The notes below the pieces were generated by a model that saw only the letters and a list, made by a program, of their open reading frames with translations, was not told the origin of the DNA and made no database searches. This document shows, in pieces, positions 1-8,229 of a DNA stretch of 64,000 nucleotides (within the stretch, counting starts at the first letter, position 1; the number at the start of each line of letters is the position of its first letter). The DNA comes from Maritalea sp049801075. Lineage in GTDB: Bacteria; Pseudomonadota; Alphaproteobacteria; Rhizobiales; Devosiaceae. The translations under genes were made by a program, and so were the position numbers. Location of the stretch: NCBI RefSeq assembly GCF_049801075.1, contig NZ_JBNAGG010000001.1, positions 124,001 through 188,000 on the forward strand, read 5' to 3'.

Positions 1-341
1 GACTATATCCGGTATGTCTCATCCCCATCATTGTGTTGATGAGTGTAGTGCGCAAAAACAAGTTTAGCCAAGCCATTCGGCTTGGTGCTCATGCCGTTTT
101 GGCTAAGCCTGTTTCGAGCACAAAATTGTTCGACTATATATGTTGGATATTGGCCGCGAAGTTTCCCATGGAGTTAAACGGCCAACGATATGTTGTGCCC
201 AGCTTGTTGGAACGTGTGGATGCTGAATTTTCCACTGGCGCGCAATTCGCTGCCGATTCGATGGCAGAGGCGCAGCACAAGGCGCAGATCAATTCGATCC
301 AATCCGACGTCGATCGGATCCTCAATTCCGCTTTCTATTAA
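1..341 (+). CDS. Response regulator receiver-domain protein, 3' part only
   Basis: The reading frame is already open at base 3 and runs to a TAA at 339-341, so the gene begins outside the window. The visible part has the second half of a CheY-like receiver fold: a hydrophobic beta-4 strand (IPIIVLMS), an alpha-4 region with GAHAVLAKP, where the Lys-Pro is the conserved beta-5 motif, and then alpha-5. The phosphoacceptor Asp lies upstream and cannot be seen. After the receiver come about 60 residues, mostly predicted helical and rich in Gln, Ala and Asp, with no recognisable DNA-binding domain. It could be a single-domain regulator with a C-terminal extension or the end of a larger hybrid protein; the partner kinase is unknown. 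Confidence 0.75.
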   Translation, partial: LYPVCLIPIIVLMSVVRKNKFSQAIRLGAHAVLAKPVSSTKLFDYICWILAAKFPMELNGQRYVVPSLLERVDAEFSTGAQFAADSMAEAQHKAQINSIQSDVDRILNSAFY

Positions 342-505
342 GAGATCGTTGGGCAATCGGGCAGGGAAGTGACCATTTCAGCGTAGATCGCACGAATTGT
401 TGCAGATTTTTTGGACCAATTGGCCTTTGTGGACTAGGCTTGGTGCATGTTAGGTGCTAAATGCTTGGCAACTAAAAATCACAGATTGTGGCGATTGGAA
501 CTGAT

Positions 506-889
506 ATGAAACAGTTTTTGGCGGAATTGTTTATTTGGTGGCACGGACAAACAATGGGCACGCGCCTTTACACGGCCTTGCATGGCCAGTTTGTTGGTGA
601 AGATGAAGCGGGCAACCGTTACTTCAAATCCAAAAAGGGCGACCGCCGCTGGGTTTTGTATAATGGTCCGGCAGAAGCATCTCGCATTCCTGTGGGCTGG
701 CATGGTTGGATGCATCACCGCACGGACATTACGCCAGTTGATAAGAAATATGACGCCCGTTCGTGGGAATTGCCGCACAAGCCTAACATGACTGGCACAT
801 CTGCAGCATATCGGCCAAAAGGCAGCATGTTGAATGATGAAACGCGGCCAGACGTGACAGGCGATTATGACGCTTGGTCTCCAGAATAA
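506..889 (+). CDS. NADH:ubiquinone oxidoreductase accessory subunit NDUFA12 (B17.2-like)
   Basis: A 127-residue protein of the NDUFA12/B17.2 family, a supernumerary subunit of respiratory complex I shared by mitochondria and alphaproteobacteria. Recognisable features are the N-terminal GTRLYTALHGQFVGEDEAGN stretch, the RRWVLYNGPAEASRIP block and the WHGWMHHRTDITP motif, followed by a Pro-rich tail typical of the family. An in-frame GTG at 488 would add six residues, but the ATG at 506 has a GGAA Shine-Dalgarno-like element a few bases upstream and gives the expected N-terminus. It is separated from the nuo operon at the other end of the window, which is usual for this gene. It is followed after 29 bases by a DUF2155 gene on the same strand. 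Confidence 0.9.
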   Translation: MKQFLAELFIWWHGQTMGTRLYTALHGQFVGEDEAGNRYFKSKKGDRRWVLYNGPAEASRIPVGWHGWMHHRTDITPVDKKYDARSWELPHKPNMTGTSAAYRPKGSMLNDETRPDVTGDYDAWSPE

Positions 890-918
890 GCCACATTTGA
901 GGTTTATTTAGTCAAACC

Positions 919-1326
919 ATGTTGCGGCGCGCCCTTTTTCTTTTGCTTATTGTTTTGTCTGGTCCTTTTGTGGCCAGTTCGGCCCATGCCGAGCCCATCG
1001 CCAATCCGGTTGTGGCGCTTGCAGGCCTTGATAAAGTGACGGGCCGGATTATCACTTTTGATGTGTATATTGATGAAACGGTGCAATTTGGGGCGCTGCA
1101 AATTACGCCACGTGCGTGTTATTCGCGTCCGCCCAACGAAACGCAGCGTACGTCTGTGTTTTTAGAAGTTGATCAGGTTTCGCTGAAACAGACCGTGACA
1201 CGGATTTTCACGGGCTGGATGTTTGCTGATAGTCCTGCGCTGAATGCTGTGGACCATTCGGTCTATGATATTTGGCTCGTGGATTGCAAACAGAGTTCTG
1301 ATGTGCCACCACCGAGCGAGCGCTAA
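919..1326 (+). CDS. DUF2155 domain secreted protein
   Basis: A 135-residue protein with a clear signal peptide (basic MLRR, then a Leu-rich core, cleavage probably after AHA near residue 24). The rest is a DUF2155 domain: VALAGLDKVTGRIITFDVYIDETVQFGALQI, the ITPRACYSRPP block and the GWMFADSPALNAVDHSVYDIWLVDC ending with two conserved cysteines. The family is common in Hyphomicrobiales and Rhodobacterales and is nearly always next to the NDUFA12 gene. Its biochemical role is not established; periplasmic or envelope location is inferred from the signal peptide. The gene converges with aat. Confidence 0.88.
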   Translation: MLRRALFLLLIVLSGPFVASSAHAEPIANPVVALAGLDKVTGRIITFDVYIDETVQFGALQITPRACYSRPPNETQRTSVFLEVDQVSLKQTVTRIFTGWMFADSPALNAVDHSVYDIWLVDCKQSSDVPPPSER

Positions 1327-1464
1327 GTTCGCTGCTATTCTGGGCCCACGCTGTTTTTACCCTTCCTTCGAACATTTTACCGTTTGCGGCAAACGTTTCG
1401 TTTGGGTAACTCGTGCTTACGCAAATGGTTCTCAACGATTAAATTTGGGGATGAAGGGTGTGTC

Positions 1465-1488
1465 CAGCGCAGGTTGTGCGCTGTTTAA
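1465..1488 (+). terminator. Weak hairpin between the convergent DUF2155 and aat genes
   Basis: A 7-bp perfect stem (CAGCGCA/TGCGCTG) with a 5-base loop, followed by TTTAAT on the plus strand. It lies about 140 bases after the DUF2155 stop and just before the end of aat on the other strand. The U-tract is short, so termination is only a guess. Confidence 0.25.
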
Positions 1489-1523
1489 TGCGGCGTAGCC
1501 GATAGGGCGGCGAGGGAGCGGCG

Positions 1524-2138
1524 TTAGAATTCTGCTCGGACTTGAAGAGCTTGGGCAAGGCGGGCTTGATATTGGTCGCGGGTGATTTCGATGGCGCCCA
1601 ACGTTTCCAAATGTGGCGTGGTGAATTGAGTGTCGAGCAAGGTGAAGCCTTTGACATTCAAGTGATTGACCAATTCAACCAAAGCAAATTTAGAGGCATT
1701 TGTTGCACGATGGAACATGCTTTCACCGAAGAAGGCGCCGCCAAGTGCCAATCCATATAGGCCACCAATCATTTGATCGTCCCGCCAAATTTCAACCGTG
1801 TGGCAAAACCCGCGTTGGAACAGGTCGCCATATAGATTTTTGATTTCTGGATTGATCCATGTTTCCTCCCGGTCGCGCATTGGTGCAGCGCAATTTTCGA
1901 TTACGGTTTGAAAGTCATGATCGAAGCGAACTTCATAATCTTTCTTGTTCAATGCTTTACGCAAAGATCTTGATATGTGGAGTCCGTCGAGCGGGATAAT
2001 GCCGCGCAATTCAGGATCTACCCAAAAGAGGTCTGGGCTTTCCGCACTTTCTGCCATGGGAAAAATACCATGGGCATAGGCACCCAGAATCATGTCTGGG
2101 GTTAGCGTGGTCGTGTATGGATCAGATTCGTCTTGCAT
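1524..2138 (-). CDS. aat: Leucyl/phenylalanyl-tRNA--protein transferase
   Basis: Transfers Leu or Phe from charged tRNA to the N-terminus of proteins starting with Lys or Arg, creating N-degrons that ClpS hands to ClpAP. The family block LTPDMILGAYAHGIFPMAES is at the N-terminus, followed by FWVDPELRGIIPLDGLHISRSL and the core GLYGLALGGAFFGESMFHRATNASKFAL, then LLDTQFTTPHLETLGA. Length (204 residues) matches the short alphaproteobacterial form. A TTG at 2147 is in frame, but the ATG at 2138 is preferred. It lies downstream of accC on the same strand with a terminator-like hairpin directly before the start codon, so expression may depend on read-through or a separate promoter. Confidence 0.95.
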   Translation of the reverse strand: MQDESDPYTTTLTPDMILGAYAHGIFPMAESAESPDLFWVDPELRGIIPLDGLHISRSLRKALNKKDYEVRFDHDFQTVIENCAAPMRDREETWINPEIKNLYGDLFQRGFCHTVEIWRDDQMIGGLYGLALGGAFFGESMFHRATNASKFALVELVNHLNVKGFTLLDTQFTTPHLETLGAIEITRDQYQARLAQALQVRAEF

Positions 2139-2142
2139 ATTG

Positions 2143-2170
2143 TCCAAAAGAAAGGGCCCCGCAGGGCCCT
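2143..2170 (-). terminator. Intrinsic terminator after accC
   Basis: On the minus strand a perfect 7-bp GC stem (AGGGCCC/GGGCCCT, arms 2164-2170 and 2153-2159, loop of 4) is followed by TTTCTTTT. It starts a few bases after the accC stop and ends just before the aat start codon, so it either ends the accB-accC transcript or attenuates aat. Confidence 0.65.
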
Positions 2171-2174
2171 AAAC

Positions 2175-3521
2175 TTACTTCATGCCGAGATATTTTTCGA
2201 GCCAGTGAATATCGTAATTGCCTGATATCACATCTTCTTCCTCGATCAAGCGGCGGAAGAGCGGCAGCGTGGTTTTCACCCCATCGACAACAAACTCGCC
2301 CAACGCCCGACGCAAACGCTGCAAGCATTCTTCACGCGTGCGACCGTGCACGATGAGCTTGCCGATCAAGCTGTCGTAATAGGGCGGAATCTTGTAGCCC
2401 TGATAAACGCCTGAATCGACACGAACGCCAACACCACCGGCTGGATGATAGAACGAAATGCGGCCTGGTGACGGTGCGAATGTTTCTGGATCTTCAGCGT
2501 TGATCCGAACTTCAATCGCGTGGCCCCAAAAGGTCACATCTTCTTGCTTGATGGAAATTGGTTGACCCGCAGCAATTTGAATTTGCTCGTACACCAAATC
2601 CATATTGGTGATCCGCTCGGTGACTGGGTGTTCCACCTGCAAACGGGTGTTCATTTCGATGAAATAGAACTCGCCATTTTCATACAGAAACTCAATGGTG
2701 CCCGCACCAGAATATTTCATCTTGCCAATTGCATCGGCAACAATGCCGCCAATTTCAGCGCGTTGCTCAGGCGTAACCGCAGGTGAGGTGGCTTCTTCCC
2801 ACACTTTTTGGTGCCGGCGTTGCAAGGAGCAATCGCGGTCGCCCAAATGGATGGCGCCACCTTGGCCGTCGCCCAATACCTGAATTTCGATGTGGCGAGG
2901 TTTGCCGAGATATTTCTCGATATAAACCGCATCATCACCAAAAGCAGCTTTGGCTTCAGAACGTGCTGTTGACAAAGCTGTGCCAATATCGGCTTCAGAC
3001 TTGGCCACTTTCATGCCGCGACCACCGCCACCAGAAGCAGCTTTGATGATCACTGGATAGCCGATTTCAGCGGCAATACGGCGGGCTTCAACGTCACTTG
3101 TGACGCCACCGTCAGAACCGGGCACCACAGGGATACCGAGATCTTTAGCGGTTTGTTTGGCCTGAATCTTGTCACCCATAATCTCGATATGGTGTGCAGA
3201 TGGGCCAATAAAAGTGATGTTGTGCTCTTCCAAAATGCGGGCAAAGCGCGCATTTTCGGACAAGAAGCCATAGCCGGGGTGTACCGCATCCGCACCTGTG
3301 ATTTCACACGCTGCGAGGATGGACGGGATGTTCAAATAGCTGTGGGTGGCGGATGCCGGGCCGATACAGACACTCTCATCGGCCAAGCGCACATGCATTG
3401 CATCGGCATCGGCAGTGGAGTGCACCGCAACGGTTGAAATGCCGAGCTCTTTACACGCCCGCAAAATGCGCAGCGCGATTTCGCCTCGGTTTGCAATCAG
3501 AACTTTTTTAAACATGGGCAT
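2175..3521 (-). CDS. accC: Acetyl-CoA carboxylase, biotin carboxylase subunit
   Basis: ATP-dependent carboxylation of biotin on the AccB carrier, the first half-reaction of malonyl-CoA synthesis for fatty acids. The 448-residue product has the N-terminal KVLIANRGEIALRILRACKELGI fold, the ATP-grasp glycine loop KAASGGGGRGMKV near residues 160-172, the biotin carboxylase signature EMNTRLQVEHPVTE near 290-303 and a complete C-terminal domain. Length is that of the free bacterial subunit rather than the fused pyruvate or propionyl-CoA enzymes. ATGs at 3521 and 3515 are both possible; neither has a strong ribosome-binding site. It is 5 to 11 bases behind accB, so the two are translationally linked and made in similar amounts. 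Confidence 0.97.
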   Translation of the reverse strand: MPMFKKVLIANRGEIALRILRACKELGISTVAVHSTADADAMHVRLADESVCIGPASATHSYLNIPSILAACEITGADAVHPGYGFLSENARFARILEEHNITFIGPSAHHIEIMGDKIQAKQTAKDLGIPVVPGSDGGVTSDVEARRIAAEIGYPVIIKAASGGGGRGMKVAKSEADIGTALSTARSEAKAAFGDDAVYIEKYLGKPRHIEIQVLGDGQGGAIHLGDRDCSLQRRHQKVWEEATSPAVTPEQRAEIGGIVADAIGKMKYSGAGTIEFLYENGEFYFIEMNTRLQVEHPVTERITNMDLVYEQIQIAAGQPISIKQEDVTFWGHAIEVRINAEDPETFAPSPGRISFYHPAGGVGVRVDSGVYQGYKIPPYYDSLIGKLIVHGRTREECLQRLRRALGEFVVDGVKTTLPLFRRLIEEEDVISGNYDIHWLEKYLGMK

Positions 3522-3526
3522 CTGGA

Positions 3527-4018
3527 TTACTCGATCACCACAAGAGGTTCGCCAAATTCAACGGGCTGGGCATCTTCCACCAAGATTTTGGTGACGGTGC
3601 CTGCGCGGTGCGCCGGAATTTGGTTCATGGTTTTCATCGCTTCGATGATGAGAATGGTTTGGCCTTCGGTCACCTTGGTGCCGACTTCAACAAAGTTGGC
3701 TGCACCTGGCTCTGGCGCCATATAGGCAGTGCCCACCATTGGTGAGGTCAATGTGCCAGGGTTTGAGCCGATATCATCAGCAGGTGCTTCAGCAGCAGCA
3801 GGCGCCGGCGCAGCTGCCACTGGGGCAGGTGCTGCAGCGGGCGCTGCAGGAGCCGGATAAGGCGCACTTGGCATGTGAACCACCTCTTGAGCGTGGCTAC
3901 GTGTCACTCGAACACGAAAATCATCATGCTCAATTTCAACTTCAGCCAAGTTCTGTTCGTTCAGCAATTCAGCAATCGTACGGATCAGATCGCGATCAAC
4001 TTGTGAACCTTTACTCAT
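3527..4018 (-). CDS. accB: Biotin carboxyl carrier protein of acetyl-CoA carboxylase
   Basis: Carries biotin between AccC and the carboxyltransferase AccAD. The 163-residue protein has an N-terminal assembly helix and strand (DRDLIRTIAELLNEQNLAEVEIE), a flexible Ala/Pro linker around residues 50-80, and a C-terminal biotinyl domain with the EAMKTMN motif; the biotinylated lysine is K129. The thumb segment SPMVGTAYMAPEPGA is present, as in true AccB proteins. It sits between aroQ upstream and accC downstream on the minus strand, the usual alphaproteobacterial arrangement. Confidence 0.97.
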   Translation of the reverse strand: MSKGSQVDRDLIRTIAELLNEQNLAEVEIEHDDFRVRVTRSHAQEVVHMPSAPYPAPAAPAAAPAPVAAAPAPAAAEAPADDIGSNPGTLTSPMVGTAYMAPEPGAANFVEVGTKVTEGQTILIIEAMKTMNQIPAHRAGTVTKILVEDAQPVEFGEPLVVIE

Positions 4019-4039
4019 TTAAGGGGCTCTCCAATTTTG

Positions 4040-4480
4040 TTATTCTGGAATGTGTGATGTTAAAGCACCGAGGGCCAAAATGTAACCCGCCGGGCCAAAA
4101 CCGCAAATTGTGCCCAGTGCAACTGGGGACACATATGAATGATGACGGAAGGTCTCGCGCGCAAAAATATTCGACAAATGCACTTCCACCACAGGGATAT
4201 TGATGGCGCGAATAGCGTCATGAATAGCGACTGATGTGTGGGTGTAGGCAGCCGGGTTGATAATGATCCCATCAGCGGATTGGCCCGCTTGTTGGATCAG
4301 CTCGACCAGTTCGCCTTCATGATTAGTTTGTGCAAATTTAAGTTCAACACCCAAACGCGCGCATTCTTCTTGGCAGTTTTTCTCGATATCAGCCAATGTA
4401 ACATGGCCATATATGCTGCCTTCGCGCTGACCCAACAGGTTTAGATTGGGGCCGTTAAGGATATGAATTTGTTTCGCCAC
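4040..4480 (-). CDS. aroQ: 3-dehydroquinate dehydratase, type II
   Basis: Dehydrates 3-dehydroquinate to 3-dehydroshikimate in the shikimate pathway. The 146-residue product has every type II landmark: ILNGPNLNLLGQRE at the N-terminus, the catalytic Tyr in SIYGH (residue 24), QTNHEGELVELI, INPAAYTHTSVAI, and the EVHLSN..ARE..RHHS segment with the catalytic His and Arg residues. Placed 21 bases before accB on the same strand, so probably in one transcript with accB-accC. Confidence 0.96.
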   Translation of the reverse strand: MAKQIHILNGPNLNLLGQREGSIYGHVTLADIEKNCQEECARLGVELKFAQTNHEGELVELIQQAGQSADGIIINPAAYTHTSVAIHDAIRAINIPVVEVHLSNIFARETFRHHSYVSPVALGTICGFGPAGYILALGALTSHIPE

Positions 4481-4640
4481 TTGCGGGTTATACCTTTTTA
4501 TTTACCGTGCAGGAGCTTGCACTATATGAAAACAAATGAAAAGGCAAAGATTACGCGTTGTTTTACACCGCTTGCATCGGAAATTGTTGCGTTTTTGTGT
4601 CAGCAGGCGGGGGGAGCTGGGGTATGGCGGTTATTTGACG

Positions 4641-4672
4641 TTTCTGGCGGCATAAGATCACACCGCCAGAAA
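4641..4672 (-). terminator. 10-bp inverted repeat after the DsbA-like gene
   Basis: Perfect inverted repeat (arms 4641-4650 TTTCTGGCGG and 4663-4672) with a 12-base loop, 14 bases beyond the stop codon of the minus-strand DsbA-like gene. There is no U-tract on either strand, so it may protect a 3' end rather than act as an intrinsic terminator. Confidence 0.4.
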
Positions 4673-4686
4673 TTTAAAACTAAAGG

Positions 4687-5544
4687 CTATTGGCAGCTGG
4701 TTTCGCCACATTCCCGCATGTTTGCGACACGGCGCTTCAAGCCCTCAATGTTTTCTGCGCCACGCACAACTTCATTGCCAATCACATAGTTTGGCGTTGA
4801 GGTGATCGACAGAGCATCAGCCAGTTGGTAGGTGCGACCAATTGCTTGCGTGACTGATTGGTCTTGCATCGCCAATTCCAACTCAACTGGGTTCATGCCC
4901 AATTCAACGGCTACTTCCAAGGCGCGCGCCTTGTCGACCTGACCGCGTGATTGGAACAGCTTGGTGTGGAACTCGAGATAGTCGATTTCTTTATTGCGGT
5001 TCACGACTGTGGCAATACGAGCCGCATCAGCAGAGCCTTGGCTCAAAATTGGATATTCGCGCAGAATGAAGCGGACATTCTTATCTTCTTCGAGCAATTG
5101 AAGCATGTTGCCTACGGCTTGGCGGCAATAGCCACAATTATAGTCGAAAAATTCGATGATTGTGACGTCGCCGTCTGGATTGCCCAGCACCACTTGGTCG
5201 GGATCGTTATGAACCCGGTCGCCTAGCGCCATCAATGTGTCGCGCGTTTGTGCAAGTTCGGCAGCTTGTGCCTGGGTTTGCAACGCAACTGACATGCGCT
5301 CCAACAAAACAGGGTTGGCCATCAAATAATCTTCAACCGCCGCGCCGAAGCGGCCCTTCGCAGCGGATGCTTTGGGCGTATCCTCTAAGAGATTTTGGAT
5401 TTTTTCTTCTACGATTTGTTCGATCAAGCTGCTCAATTCGTCTTTTGACATGTCGCCAATATCTTGCGCTTGCGCCGGCAGGCTGAGGGCAAAAACCGTG
5501 AGAGCCATGAGCGGCCATTTAATGAGTGACTTGAGGATGGTCAT
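4687..5544 (-). CDS. DsbA/Com1-family periplasmic thiol:disulfide oxidoreductase
   Basis: A 285-residue exported thioredoxin-fold protein. A signal peptide (residues 1-26, cleaved after AQA) precedes a helical N-terminal region of about 90 residues resembling the Com1/ScsC-type extension used for oligomerisation. The thioredoxin domain follows, with IIEFFDYNCGYCRQA; the redox pair is C137-x-x-C140. The cis-proline loop is TSTPNYVIG near residue 250. Two further Cys close the protein (CGETSC), which is not part of the core fold. Role inferred: oxidation or isomerisation of envelope disulfides. It lies directly downstream of the M48 protease on the same strand (32-base gap), suggesting a joint envelope quality-control unit. 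Confidence 0.9.
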   Translation of the reverse strand: MTILKSLIKWPLMALTVFALSLPAQAQDIGDMSKDELSSLIEQIVEEKIQNLLEDTPKASAAKGRFGAAVEDYLMANPVLLERMSVALQTQAQAAELAQTRDTLMALGDRVHNDPDQVVLGNPDGDVTIIEFFDYNCGYCRQAVGNMLQLLEEDKNVRFILREYPILSQGSADAARIATVVNRNKEIDYLEFHTKLFQSRGQVDKARALEVAVELGMNPVELELAMQDQSVTQAIGRTYQLADALSITSTPNYVIGNEVVRGAENIEGLKRRVANMRECGETSCQ

Positions 5545-5576
5545 AACTGAAGGTCCAATGTTGTAATAAGTTGTGT

Positions 5577-6923
5577 TTAGCTTAGCGCCAAAATGTCATC
5601 AGCACGTAACCAAGCGGGGCTACCCTCTGGCAGATTTTGCTTCGCTTTTTTGGCTAGGCCACGGGCCAAGCTGATGTCGCGGCGTAAAAAGGCAGCTTCT
5701 GCAGCGGCAAGGTCGGCTTCGCCTGAGCGCCCGGCGCGGCCATAGGCGCGGGACAGCAGCGAATATGCACGTGCGGAGCGTGAATCCATTTGGGTGGCAC
5801 GAGAAAGTTGAATGATGGCTTCATTCAAATCCTTGGCGCGGCCTGTGTCAGACAGGGCAGCGCCATAAATCATGCGATATTCGATTTCGTTGGGCGCCAG
5901 CTGTACGGCGCGGGCCAATGGCTTAAGTGCGGCGCTGGCTTGGCCGGTTTCAAACAGCATTTGGCCCAAAATTTCTTGCAAATTTGGATTGCGCGGATTG
6001 GACGCGGCGAGGGCGGCCATTTGTTTTACAGCAGCCGGGCCTGCGCCAGCACGGTAGCCAGCAATTGCACGGGCATAGCGGGCGGGTAGTGATTTGTCGC
6101 TATTTGGATAGCGATTAAGCACGGTTTGGGTGCGCTCCAGATAGCCTGTGAGCTTGGCCTTTGCCATGGCGAGGCGCTGAATATCAGCAGCGGAATCGCG
6201 CTTGTTGCGGAAAGGGCTGCCTGCGGCGCGATTTTGCGTTTGGTTCAAACGATCTTCGGCCAGCGGGTGGGTGCGTAGATAACCCGACGCAGCCGCGCGG
6301 CTTGATTGGTTGCGTTGCAAGCGGTTGAGAACTTCGGTGAGGCCAACAGAGCTTTGCTTGGTGCGTTCTAAATAGGTCAGCGCGGCAGCATCCGCAGCGC
6401 TTTCTTCCGATTGGCGGTAGGCCATGAAATTGTTTTGCGCGGCGGCGCTTGAGCCCATGATGAAGGCCGAGACCATTTTGCCCATTTCGCCCGATTGGTC
6501 ATTGCCGGAAGCTGCGGCCAACACACCAATGCCGAGCACCATGGACACTGCCTGAATGCGGCCAGCGACTTCGGCTTGCTCGCGCAAACGGCGCAAATGG
6601 CCGCCAGCCAAATGACCGATCTCGTGGGCCAAAACGGCTTTTAGTTCATTGGGTGTAGCTGAATCGAGGATGGTACCGTAATTAATAAAAATATCGCCGC
6701 TCTCTACTACAAAGGCATTAAACCGACGATCATTGACGATATTGACCGAAACACTGCGCGGATTAACGCCAGCAACCTTGAGCAAAGGACGGGCGAAATC
6801 TTTAATCATGTTTTGTGTTTCAGCGTCTGTGATTAGCCGAATTTGCTGGGCGTTTGCGCTGAGTGGCAAGACGGCGAGAAGAAGGGCCAATAAGGCCGTA
6901 ATCAACCGAAAATGCTTTGGCAT
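5577..6923 (-). CDS. M48 family periplasmic metalloprotease with TPR repeats (BepA-like)
   Basis: A 448-residue secreted zinc protease. The signal peptide ends near ANAQQ; the M48 domain carries the zinc-binding AVLAHEIGHLAGGH (His100, Glu101, His104) and the distal Glu ligand in SEESAADAAALTYL. The C-terminal half has TPR-type helical repeats. This domain order matches BepA (YfgC) and relatives, which degrade or help assemble outer-membrane proteins such as LptD. An upstream ATG at 6971 would add 16 residues ahead of the signal peptide; the ATG at 6923 is preferred because of the AAAGGG ribosome-binding site upstream. Probably co-transcribed with the DsbA-like gene behind it. Confidence 0.9.
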   Translation of the reverse strand: MPKHFRLITALLALLLAVLPLSANAQQIRLITDAETQNMIKDFARPLLKVAGVNPRSVSVNIVNDRRFNAFVVESGDIFINYGTILDSATPNELKAVLAHEIGHLAGGHLRRLREQAEVAGRIQAVSMVLGIGVLAAASGNDQSGEMGKMVSAFIMGSSAAAQNNFMAYRQSEESAADAAALTYLERTKQSSVGLTEVLNRLQRNQSSRAAASGYLRTHPLAEDRLNQTQNRAAGSPFRNKRDSAADIQRLAMAKAKLTGYLERTQTVLNRYPNSDKSLPARYARAIAGYRAGAGPAAVKQMAALAASNPRNPNLQEILGQMLFETGQASAALKPLARAVQLAPNEIEYRMIYGAALSDTGRAKDLNEAIIQLSRATQMDSRSARAYSLLSRAYGRAGRSGEADLAAAEAAFLRRDISLARGLAKKAKQNLPEGSPAWLRADDILALS

Positions 6924-7041
6924 GTTTAGCCCTTTACTGAAACCATGAATCACTGACATTGTTGGCGGCAACTATAACGGCATTTGCGGTTGAACGCACG
7001 TTATATGCCGCTCACAAAAACGCGAACAGTTGGACAATTTG

Positions 7042-8208
7042 ATGACAAAAATCGCGCAGCTTCCGCATTTGCAGCCCTTTTTTGCGATGGAAATTTTGGC
7101 AATGGCGAAAACGCTGGAAGCTGAAGGGCGTGAAATCTGTCATTTAGAAGTTGGCGAGCCCGGGGCTGCGCCTGCACCCGAAGTGATTGCGGCGGTGCAG
7201 CAGAGCGCTGAAATGGACCCGCAGCGCTATACGCCAGCTAAAGGCGAACTCAACCTGCGCGAGGCGCTGTGTGAATATTATCGCAGCCAGCATAGTGCTG
7301 TGGTGAAGCCCGAGAATATCCTGATCACCAATGGGTCAAGTGCGGGTTTTGTGTTGGCCTTTTTGTCTGGCTTTAAAAAGGGTAGCAGGATTGCAGTGAC
7401 GCGGCCGGGCTATCCGGCCTATCTGAACATTATTTCCAGCCTTGGCTTTGAGCCGGTGGAAATAGAAGTACATGCGCAAGATGGTTGGCGGCTGGACGCC
7501 GATGAATTGCGCGCTGCGCACAAAGCCAATCCGTTTGATGGCTTGTTGTTGGCATCGCCCGCAAATCCGACAGGGGCGATGGTGGAGCGTGAAGATTTGG
7601 CGCGGATTATAAACGCCTGTGACGATCTCGGCATTCGGTTTATCTCGGATGAGATTTATCATGGGTTGAGCCATGGCTTGCCCGAAACCAGTGCCTTGGA
7701 GCTGGGCGATAATGCCCTGATTATCAATAGTTTTTCAAAATATTATTGCATGACGGGGTGGCGTTTGGGCTGGCTGGTGTTGCCAGATGAGATGGTGCGC
7801 CAAACTGAAATGTTGGCCCAAAATATGTTTATCTCTGCCCCCAGCATTTCGCAACTGGCGGGGCGTGTGGCGCTTGACTGTCGCGACTATTACAATGCGC
7901 AAAAGAGCAACTATGTCCGCAATGGTATGCTGCTGGTTGAGGCGCTTAATGAAATGGGATTCAAGAATGCCCGCATGTCCGATGGTGCGTTTTACGCCTA
8001 TGTCGGCATTGACGGGTTGGCAGATGACAGCGTGGCTTTTTGCAAGGCATTGTTGCAAGAAGCGGGCGTGGCGGCGACGCCGGGCGTGGATTTTGACCGC
8101 GTAAAGGGGCACAAATTTGTACGATTTTCCTATGCGGGTGACCATGACATGCTGGTGCAGGCCATAGAAAAAATGGCCGGCTTTTTGAGCCGACCATTGT
8201 CAATTTAG
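7042..8208 (+). CDS. Pyridoxal-phosphate aminotransferase, class I/II (aspartate aminotransferase-like)
   Basis: A 388-residue fold-type I PLP enzyme. Visible motifs: the ICHLEVGEPGAAPAPEV N-terminal substrate-binding stretch, the ASPANPTGAMV loop with the conserved Asn, DEIYHGLS with the cofactor-binding Asp and Tyr, and SFSKYYCMTGWRLGW with the Schiff-base lysine K233. The closing FVRFSYAGD carries the carboxylate-binding Arg. Family members in this order use aspartate, alanine or other amino acids; the sequence does not decide the substrate. A TTG at 7030 is possible, but the ATG at 7042 is preferred. It is divergent from the M48 gene and convergent with rne. Confidence 0.9.
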   Translation: MTKIAQLPHLQPFFAMEILAMAKTLEAEGREICHLEVGEPGAAPAPEVIAAVQQSAEMDPQRYTPAKGELNLREALCEYYRSQHSAVVKPENILITNGSSAGFVLAFLSGFKKGSRIAVTRPGYPAYLNIISSLGFEPVEIEVHAQDGWRLDADELRAAHKANPFDGLLLASPANPTGAMVEREDLARIINACDDLGIRFISDEIYHGLSHGLPETSALELGDNALIINSFSKYYCMTGWRLGWLVLPDEMVRQTEMLAQNMFISAPSISQLAGRVALDCRDYYNAQKSNYVRNGMLLVEALNEMGFKNARMSDGAFYAYVGIDGLADDSVAFCKALLQEAGVAATPGVDFDRVKGHKFVRFSYAGDHDMLVQAIEKMAGFLSRPLSI

Positions 8209-8229
8209 CTTATTTGCAATTTGCGCGGT

